The position numbers and the translations under genes were made by a program. From Seminavis robusta (lineage: Eukaryota; Bacillariophyta; Bacillariophyceae; Naviculales; Naviculaceae), in the NCBI GenBank assembly GCA_903772945.1, contig CAICTM010001718.1, positions 1 through 23,881 of the forward strand: a stretch of DNA of 23,881 bases. The letters are read 5' to 3'. Under the pieces are notes generated by a model. That model was not told where the DNA came from and made no database searches. It saw only the letters and a list, made by a program, of their open reading frames with translations. This document shows, piece after piece, positions 9,721 through 18,160 of the stretch (position 1 is its first letter; the number at the start of each line of letters is the position of its first letter).

Positions 9721-11337
9721 CCATTTGGAGCTTCCACTTTCTCATAAACGTTGTACAAGATTAGATTCCGGACTGAAGCATCGGTACGGTACGCCACACC
9801 ACACAAGCGAAGATGTTTCCTAGTGTTTGGTTGGTGATTCCTTTGTTGGTGCCCATTTTCCTGTACTATGCACAAGTTGTGCAAAGTCCTCGACTTGGTG
9901 AATTTTGTACAAAGTGATGGAGGACTTGGTGAGTTTACTCCGAGCATGCAATAGATGACTGACTACATAGATAGAGCAACAGATTATGTAGAAAAAGCTA
10001 TGAATTGGCAACCAAATAGACCATTACAAACTTAGCTTCTAGACCTTGACCTTGGTTCCCAATCTGCCTGCAACCGAGAGAGGTTTGGAGGTTGCCAGCC
10101 AAGATGGACTTTTCCTTGCAGAATCCATTACGAACCTCCATTGTGCCTCTTAGATGTTAGGTGGAATGGTTCAATCGTTCTTTGTGAAAGCTCTGCTATA
10201 GCTAACGTCACAGAAGGGCTACGCATGATGTTACAAGGGCAGCTCAGGCAGGAGGATTGGACCCGCACAGGAAACCAGATGCAAACACAACACAAGAAGT
10301 GCTAACGAGATCATTGGTTTCACAGCTCCCCAAAGAATTATGCAGCAGTTTGGCTCCAGCATCATCTTGGTGGCAGCGTTGAACATGGTGCAAGCACCAA
10401 GGATCTCTTGCTTGCGAGGCAGGCATTTATTGGTTCTGGCAAGTGGTTGATTACTTTGCAAAGGGAATGGCAAGTTCTTTGATTGGGCTCAACCTGCGCC
10501 CGTGCCCCCAATGAGGTCGGTAGGAACTACTAGCTAGCCAGCGAGTTCTCGTGCTGGGAGCCGGGAGCTTCTGTGCTACTACTAACAGAAGCCTAATAGA
10601 ATTGTAGCAGTCGCCGAGCTCTGTTCTTTGTGAGGCTTCTAACGGTGGTACAGTGGCCGTTACCAGGTACCACCTTGGATCCTTCCTTCATTGTACATGT
10701 AAATTGAAGCGTGCCAGGAGCTCGCTTCAAAACCGGCCTTCGCCAGTTCCGGTTAGCCAGTCAGCGTTCTGATGACCAAAATGACTATTCGAACTCTAAT
10801 TACTAAAATCCTCATTAAATCTTCATTGGCAGGCAGCGAACCGGCACCACCAACAGCCGCAGCTCCACCCATCTCATTCATTGATCATCCGCACCGAACA
10901 ACAAGCAAGCCTTTGTGGGAAGCAGAAAGAAACGTGCATCGACGTCGTGTTGTAGTCATCTCCTTCCTCTCGTTACAGTAGTCTGCTTGACAGAATAGAA
11001 AGTGAAACAAAGAGGCGTATTGATCTAGCTACCCACTCGAGGTCTCGTTGGAGCGTTACTGTTACTACCATTGGAAGGCCGACAGAGTTGAAATTTGAGT
11101 GCGCTGTCAGTTAGGTTTTGAAGTATTACCCCCCAAACCGGTACAATCATTTTACTGTTCCATGGCATGGATGGATGACCGAATGAACCCCAGCAACTTT
11201 TTGGAACATCACATTGCTTGAGAGAGAGCCAACGCCACGCCATTCTGCCTACCCATAAACTACACTGTAGTAGGTATCTACCCATCCCTCCATTATCCAT
11301 CTACGGTACCCCCACAAACACAACACACTACACTACC
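9721..11337. other. 1.6-kb intergenic region upstream of the receptor gene
   Basis: No recognisable gene. Open frames at 10231-10473 (-) and 10772-10981 (+) have no motif or homology I can name. A GGTGGTAC/GTACCACC inverted repeat with a 15-nt loop lies at 10644-10674. Several GGTAC/GTACC words occur, including one about 32 bases before the receptor ATG. The receptor promoter should lie in the last few hundred bases but no clear TATA box was found. Confidence 0.5.
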
Positions 11338-14300
11338 ATGACAATGATGAGAATACGACGGCCCCTGGTCTTCCTTTGGGGTAGTGTCATCCACGTCTTT
11401 TGGATCTTTCAAGTCCACGGGGGTCAAGTGCACTTGGACTGCGATCCTTGTATCAATCGATCCAAACTGGAGATTCATGCCGTGGTACATGGGACCATGG
11501 ATGATCCCTTTTGGCAACAATCCGTCCAAGCCATGCGACAGGCCGCGGTGGACATGGGCGTGACGAATTTCAATGTCGAACTGTACGAGTTTTACTCGAG
11601 CGAGGAAATGGCCAGAGAGATTCGATCCCTCATCAAATGGGAATGGTGTGATGGATGCGCTCATGGACATACCCATATTTCCAAACAAATCGATGCACTC
11701 ATTGTGACAATACCTGATCCAGTGGTAGAAGCAGCTGTCAAGGATGCCATCCATGCTGGAATTCATGTCTTTGGTATGAATGTTGGTAGCGATATCGTTC
11801 AGGAATTGCCTGGTATTTTGGCGTATGTCGCCCAGAACGAATACTATGCCGGCATCGTGGCGGGACGCGAATTCTTGCACCGACGACTGGATCGATTCGG
11901 ACCACCCAGTCGAGCACTCTTTGTCAACCACAATCCTCAAGATGTCGCATTGGAGCAACGATTCCAAGGATTCAACCACAGCGTGACGTTGGCGGGGGTC
12001 ACACAAGTCGATCAAATCGTGGTAGATCCCAATGACTTGTACGCGACAGTCCTAGACATTCACAACGTCATGGATGGTTGTCGATACGATTTTGTCTTGT
12101 TGGGAGGATCTGAAAGTGTACCCGCTGTCACGGCGGCACACGATCATCATTTCTGTGACACGTACTTGCAACATCAACAAGTGGTACAAGAAAGCATCAT
12201 TAGCACACATCCGAATAAGACAAATACGCCGCCATTATCAATCTTGGAGTCGTCAACATCGTCAACAACAAGTGGAACAACATTTCTACCCATGATGATT
12301 GGAGCATTCGATGAAACAGCCGAGGTATTGGATGCCATTGTGGAAGGAACCATTACCTTTACTCTGACACAACAAAACTACTTGCAGAGTGCACTACCGG
12401 TCGTACTGGCTACAATCCACGCCACCACGGGTAAAACCATTGTCCCTCCCGTACAGGATCCCGTCTATTTGGCAGGACCCAAAGTCGTGGACATTTCCAA
12501 CTATCCATCCGATACCTATTTGGCATGCACGGCAGAAGCCTTTCCGATATGTGCCCATGATGAAAGCTTTGTGGACGAAAGTGCCTGCCCCTGCACCGAC
12601 CGAAGTAGATTGCGGATTGCCGGGGTCGTACATGGTGTCGTGGGGGATGACTTTTGGGATGATGTCTTTGCTGCCGCACAGCAAGCCGCCTTGGATATCG
12701 ACGTTGATTTGGACTTTGAACGGTTCCACAAACAAGACGGCAAACTGCATCACAGAATGGCAAACAAGATCAAATCGTTATGCGGATCGGGCATTGACGG
12801 GATCTTTGTGTCCATGCCATCCGACGTTTTGATAGACGCGGTTCGATTTTGCAAACAGCTACGGATTCCTGTCATCAACATCAATTCTGGATACCAATTT
12901 GCAGCAGAATTACAAGTCCAACATATTGGTCAGTTGGAATACACTGCCGGACTCAAGGCGGGGACTCGAATGGTCCAGGCGGATGTCAGGGAAGGATATT
13001 GCATCGTCCCTGAACCCGACAATGTCGCCCTGGCTGAACGGTGTGACGGCTTCAAGACCGAACTGGAGAATTCCAATCGAACGTACGGAGGCATGGTAGT
13101 CGTTCCGTTGGACAGGAGTGCGGAGTACCAAAAAATTGTGGAAGATGCCGTCGGCGATCCTTCTGGCAGTTGGGATGGCATTGCTTTGATGATCACTGGC
13201 GAAATTGTACCAGCGCTCGAGCTGCAACTGAGTCACCAGAGTGTGGCCCTAGGGACCTTTGATATCTTGCCGAAAATGTTTGATCCGCTGGATGACGGCC
13301 GCATATTGTTTGCCATTGATCAACAGCAGTACTTGCAGGGAAGTATCCCTGTTTATCTCCTGGCATATGCCGCGTATACACAACAAAAACTGATCAATAT
13401 GGCAGTCGAGACGGGGCCTGTGTTGGTGGAATATTCTCCGTCTCAGTCTGCGCGAACTTGCGAAGAACTCAGCTTTGGCGTATGCAGCAAAATACCTGTG
13501 GAGAATTATAATTTCATTGGATCCAAGTTCAAGGCAGGGGGGTATGCTGCTGTGGGAATTGTGTGCTTCATGGGTCTTGTTTCGGTGGTATGGATGCACT
13601 GCTACCGCGAGAAAAACATAGTCAGGGCAAGCCAACCCATGTTCCTCGGTTTGCTGGTACTCGGTACAATCATATCGATTCTTACGATCTTGCCGCTCTC
13701 TGTAGAGACCGGGTACCGATATGTGAAAGATCCATTTACTGGTGAATTGACGGACGAACCAAACCCCGACGTCCACCTTGTTGATGTGGCGTGCATGATA
13801 TCGCCGTGGCTGTATGGTTTGGGCTTTGTGATCACCTTCTCGGCGCTCTGCGCTAAAATTGTTCGAGTCAAAATGATATATTCTGCGGGGGCGGCTATGC
13901 GACGGAAGAAGGTGGAACTGATGGATGTGCTTATTATTATGGTCGTGATGCTCGCGCTGGAGGTCACAATCCTTCTATGCTGGACGCTTCTTTCTCCAAG
14001 TATTTGGCAGAGGACAGTAATCAGCACCGAGGATGGATATGTCACCGAGTCTTTCGGAAGCTGCACTTCAGAACACGCCATGACATTTTCAATGACGCAG
14101 GCCTCATTTCAAGCCTTTTGCTTGTTTGTCGTCTTGGTCCTTTGTTGGCAGACGAGTGAAATTCCAACAGAGTTCGCGGAAGGCACCTACATATCGTTGG
14201 CAATCCTTTGCATCTTTCAAGTGTCCTTACTGACCATACCGCTTCGCTGGATGGTCTATGAGGACCCAGACGTTTCCTACTTTGTCGAATGCGCTGCTCT

Positions 14301-15819
14301 CTTCCTGGGCAGCTTCACTACTCAAATTCTTATTTTTCTTCCCAAGATGTGGAGAGTCTATACTGGAGACGACCAACTTCCTCTACCACGAGTTGGAGGG
14401 CGGGGAAGTAGCCATCCAACAAACTTTAGCGACAACAGAACCCAGCAATACAATCCCGTTACCGGCGCAATCACCCACGCCGGAGTCGGGTAAGTGCAAG
14501 TCGTGCACTTTTGGCCACTTTTGTGCCGCCTTCCTCACGTTTCCCCTTGCAGAAACCAGAATGCCAAGCACGCTCCGGCTCCACCTTCTCGCACTTCCAA
14601 CAACCAGGCTTCTGCCTATCAGCAAGGCGTTACAACTTCAGATAGAGCACCTCCTCCAGTGGACAGGATGGCACCGCTAGACTCAGATTCGGACGATGAA
14701 GATGAAGGACGACAAGCAAATGGGGCAGCTGCAGTGACTGTTGCGGCAGCTCTGTCACGTTTAAAAGCCGGCCTGTCGTCGTCGTCATCTGACGAGGACG
14801 AGCCTATTCGACAGTCAGGGCCACTCTTGGCCAGTGCCGATGATGAACTTGCAAGCCTCGCAGCCGAAATATCGAGAGCAGCAACGTGTAGATCTGACAC
14901 GTTTGCAGCCGTAGGTGAACCTGCACCTGATACAGCAAAGGATGCATCCAAGTCCAAGCGTGCAGGCGACGGATCAGCCAAATCCATGCCAGCAGAACGT
15001 GCCGTTGGCGGCTCCAATTCTAGGAGAGATGGTCCGCCTAGGCGGCCGTTCAAACGGCAAGATTCTCCTGATGTCGACAGCAGTGTTTCCAGTACCAACG
15101 AAGAAGGCGATGCAATCAATGCCCCCCCTGTACCCGTAGTGAATGGTCGCGGCCACATGGTCGAAGATCAAGATGATGCGTATCACAACCCTCAAGAGGG
15201 CTCCACTCACGAGGATGGACGAGAAGTTCTGGCTGGAAGCGGCAACCTTCAAAGCGCTACGTTACCAGAACAAATCGGTGCCAGTAATCTTGATCACGAA
15301 TCATCCCTGGAAGGCAGCAGCCAACAGGTAGAATTGGAATCCACGAGTACCACGGCTTCGAAAGCTGCTGCAGCTCGAGCTGCTATCTTTCGCAAGCCAG
15401 CTGATTCTCCCAGCACTCCGATTAGGCTGAAGAAAGACCCACGAGCCTACGGGGATAACGCAGCCCTTGCTTTGGGCATCACAAAGGCAAGAGGTAGCTT
15501 TCTCCGCAAGGTGGCAGCTTCTTTTGGCACTGCCTCGTCCGTAGGTTCATCCGCACCATTATCGCCAGGTAGCCGAGCCAGTCTCTTGAATACAACCATC
15601 GAGGAAGACTCTGCTGCTGGAAAGGGGGTTGGTGGTAGCCAAAGATCATCGGTCAGCAAACTCAGTACTGATTTCAGTGTGGACCGACAGAATAGGCCAC
15701 AGTATGACGCTTTGAAGCAAAGTGCCAGCAAGGATAATGGTGCTGCAGCAGGGTTGGAGAATGCTGGCACCAATATGCAGCTGAAATCGATGCATGGAGA
15801 AGTTTTGTACTTCATGTAA
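11338..15819 (+). CDS. class C GPCR with two tandem periplasmic-binding-like modules
   Basis: Exons 11338-14489 and 14553-15819, 1472 residues. ATG at 11338 is the first ATG in the frame and is followed by a signal peptide (about 1-29). Module 1 (about 43-400) and module 2 (about 425-700) each begin with a Cys-rich lead-in and then HG...FW, and contain the type 1 periplasmic-binding (Peripla_BP/sugar-BP-like) pattern of an A-x2-A-I/A-x-G-I-x-V core. The seven-helix domain spans about 734-1008, with helices near 735, 768, 820, 863, 914, 950 and 980. It has YREKNIVRAS after helix 1 and FLPKMWRV ending helix 7, both class C (GABA-B-like) signatures. The tail of about 465 residues is Ser/Asp/Glu-rich and probably cytoplasmic. 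Expected role: plasma-membrane sensor for a small ligand; the ligand is unknown. Module 1 carries a Ser/Thr-rich insertion (12235-12290). Confidence 0.9.
14490..14552 (+). other. 63-nt intron of the receptor gene
   Basis: Donor GTAAGT and acceptor CCCCTTGCAG with a pyrimidine-rich end. It interrupts a glycine codon, and both flanking exons are in the same frame. The length is a multiple of three, but an in-frame TAA lies within the donor itself (14491-14493), so retention ends the protein about 45 residues after helix 7. Confidence 0.85.
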
Positions 15820-15877
15820 CCTTGGGGGAATTTTTGTGTATTGTTAGAATACTGGAGAGTGATACTACTGTAGCTAG

Positions 15878-16259
15878 CCAGAAGAAAGTCGCCCCTGTTG
15901 AAGCTTCGATCTCCCGGCAATCGGTGTGGCTTGGATATTGAGGTTGTGCATTTGTGTGATCTGCATATCGGCAATCAATACCGAAGAAGCCCAACCAAGG
16001 CTGCTCAGATCCACAACCAACCCAAGGATCTTTTGTTCTCGCAAGTCAACAAAGCCAAAAGCTTCAAACCGAACAGCACTCTGCGCCCAACAAAGAAAGT
16101 GGCTGTTTCCTTCGTTCTCGCACTGAGGACGACTCTGTCGTTTATGATGCTGCCATCGTTCCGGAAGAACCGAATGTTGTGGCTAGGGCCATAGATTATA
16201 CCCATGCCGATAATGACCGAAAGCTGTCTCTTTCACTCATTACGTACGGTACCTGGTAG
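15878..16259 (+). CDS. possible 3' exons extending the receptor tail
   Basis: Alternative to the stop at 15817-15819. A donor-like GTAACC at 15816 and an AG at 15876-15877 would remove 62 nt. An exon 15878-15923 would then follow, with a second 63-nt intron 15924-15986 (GTGTGG...GAAG) and a last exon 15987-16259. All junctions keep one frame and give about 1577 residues in total. The last frame reads like a tail (EDDSVVYDAA, VPEEPNVVARAID). The acceptors are weak, lacking a pyrimidine tract, so this is a hypothesis. Confidence 0.35.
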
Positions 16260-17339
16260 TGCTACCATTATCAGGACAACACGATGATGCATCATGCATT
16301 GGGAACACAACGAGGAGCCCAGTACCCGAACGATGACATGGTGCCGTGACAGCCAACACCACGAACGATCCCACCACATCTTCCTCTCACGAACGAAACT
16401 CCATCTCCGAGCGAAGGTAGGCCACCGCAAATGGTTCGAAGCTTCATTTCCCTCCATTTCTACTCGAATGAGAATTGTTTTTCAAGAGTACATGGAATTG
16501 GATCACAAGCCTTCTTCCCAACAGCACGGGGCAGAGGAAGAACACGATAGTGCCTCTCCCGGGGAGGACCACTACTCTACTCATACCGTACCATCATGTG
16601 CCCCGATTTTTCGAGGGAACGCTTGGGAACGCTTGGAAGCTCGTTCGCGGCTGGCCGTTGGTGGACGAGGGAATTGCAGCATTGACGAACGCTCTCATCA
16701 GCGGTAGGACAAGTAGTCTGAGAGCTCGAGATCTCATTTTGCGCAAAATGAGCGCGAACAGTAATGTTGCTCGAAGCCACGAACACAATTTGCAGCAATC
16801 TGATCATGGCGTAGTTGCCTGTCGTCTCTAGAGATAGCATTCCGCCTCTGTGATATCTAGCCCTGCACACGGCACTTTAAACTCTGCAAATCTTCAGAGA
16901 CTCGAGCCGGTAGGAGAGACCTCGATTGAGGCTGCTAGAACAGGTCGTTGTGCGAATATGCCGCTCCCACAACAGAATGTCGCAAGTGGATGTGAAGCAA
17001 CGACATGAAACTAGCATTTAATCCTATCATCTGCGCTCGCCTTGAGACAACCATACTTGCAGAGTTCGAGAGAGAGCGCCAATTCCGCGCTGTTACATCT
17101 CTTTTGTCATCATACATTTACCACAAATCAGCAGCAACCCACGATCGCCACAAGCTCGTCCTGTTTTCCACTGCTCCCTCGTCTTCAATCCAATTCCAAT
17201 GCCAATGCCATCCTCCATCGAAACAAATAAACGCAAACAGAAAGCCCATTCAAAATCCTCCATTGCTTTCCACACACTGCCAAAACCCACCAGCCGCTAC
17301 CTTCATCGAACCTCGAGCACCACCACGTCTTTTGCATGG
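16260..17339. other. intergenic region between convergent genes
   Basis: No supported gene. An open frame of 137 residues at 16294-16707 (+) has no motif or compositional support. A 10-bp tandem duplication GGGAACGCTT lies at 16616-16635. A TGGTAG/CTACCA hairpin follows the putative receptor stop at about 16254-16267. Confidence 0.5.
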
Positions 17340-17876
17340 CTAAATATCAACCTTGAATCCAAACCCAGAATTGTAGCTGTCAAGATTCTGACATTGACAT
17401 TCATCCACGCTGACTTGATAAAGAGTATGCAAACGCCCAATGCAGTATTTAGAATCTTGCATAGAAACAAGCCTCAGCGTTTCAGTATCGTAGGACCACT
17501 GGTAGAAGGGCTTCCAATCAGAACTGGCGCCACTGGGGGCAACAAAAAGATCCCGCTCAGGAATGAAGAAGAGGGATCCTCCAGTTTGGTCTCCACGGAG
17601 TACATACATCTCATCCGCGTCTTGATCCCATTGCAAGATTCGTCCATCACTTGTGAAGATAAACATGTAATCATATTGATTGCTGCACTCAGCACCCGGA
17701 TAGACCGTTCGATGTGTTGCACTATTCCGCCTCCAACACTGTGTGTTTTCACCTGAAGATCCCAAGGTGACAATAAGACCTGGCTCATCACCACTGTCAA
17801 AAACAACTGGCAATGTTGGTGGGCCAAACATGAACTCATCTGGAGGAGTCAAATGGAAATGCTTGGGGCATGGCAT
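17340..17876 (-). CDS. hypothetical protein with ricin-B-like Q-W repeats
   Basis: An ORF of 178 residues from ATG 17876. No signal peptide or membrane segment. Two internal repeats begin ILQWDQDAD and YQWSYDTET and are followed about eight residues later by V-x-R/S and D. This recalls the Q-x-W repeats of ricin-B-type beta-trefoil carbohydrate-binding domains. The frame is open upstream of the ATG to 17957, and a third such repeat lies in another frame just beyond (see 17877-18034). The protein is therefore probably the 3' part of a larger gene. Function could be carbohydrate binding, as for the family, but the match is weak and by eye only. Confidence 0.55.
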   Translation of the reverse strand: MPCPKHFHLTPPDEFMFGPPTLPVVFDSGDEPGLIVTLGSSGENTQCWRRNSATHRTVYPGAECSNQYDYMFIFTSDGRILQWDQDADEMYVLRGDQTGGSLFFIPERDLFVAPSGASSDWKPFYQWSYDTETLRLVSMQDSKYCIGRLHTLYQVSVDECQCQNLDSYNSGFGFKVDI

Positions 17877-18034
17877 ATTTTCGATCTTGTCAGATCGATA
17901 TTTGACACACTTTTTTGCACCATTGAGTCTGTCGCTGACAAGAGCCGTGTTACTGGGTCATAGTCCCATTGTTGGAGGTGCAGAGCAGAGTCTGTTTCGC
18001 CCTTGCAAGTTTGGAAGTTTAGCTCTATAGCCAG
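17877..18034 (-). pseudogene. upstream fragment of the Q-W repeat gene, frame-broken
   Basis: On the minus strand, from 18034, a frame opens as LAIELNFQTCKGETDS and reaches QQWDYDPVT with its Trp at 17966-17968, a third Q-W repeat. The frame is offset by one base from the ORF 17340-17876, and the break falls close to 17945. No GT donor lies between 18034 and about 17957, so an intron is unlikely to repair it. A pyrimidine-rich AG (GTTTTCCTAG) sits just before 18034 and looks like a splice acceptor; the upstream exon was not identified. Either the gene has lost one base or the assembly has an indel. Confidence 0.5.
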
Positions 18035-18160
18035 CTAGGAAAACGGACAAGATGTAACCCAAGAGGGATTTGTCATGAAGACTTGCTAAATTGTCATTCC
18101 AGATGCCTCTTCTATAGCTTGATGATGCATGTGATTCCTTCAAGTAGGAGGCAGATCCAC
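18035..18160. other. short gap between minus-strand genes
   Basis: 126 bases between the broken Q-W repeat gene and the stop of the upstream coiled-coil gene. Any missing 5' exon of the Q-W gene would have to lie here or overlap the neighbour. Confidence 0.5.

Noticed and set aside
11293..12015. 240-residue minus-strand open frame
   Set aside because: It lies opposite the first receptor module, has no motif, and is a shadow of the real coding strand.
16294..16707. 137-residue plus-strand open frame
   Set aside because: No homology or motif recognised and atypical composition; left as intergenic.
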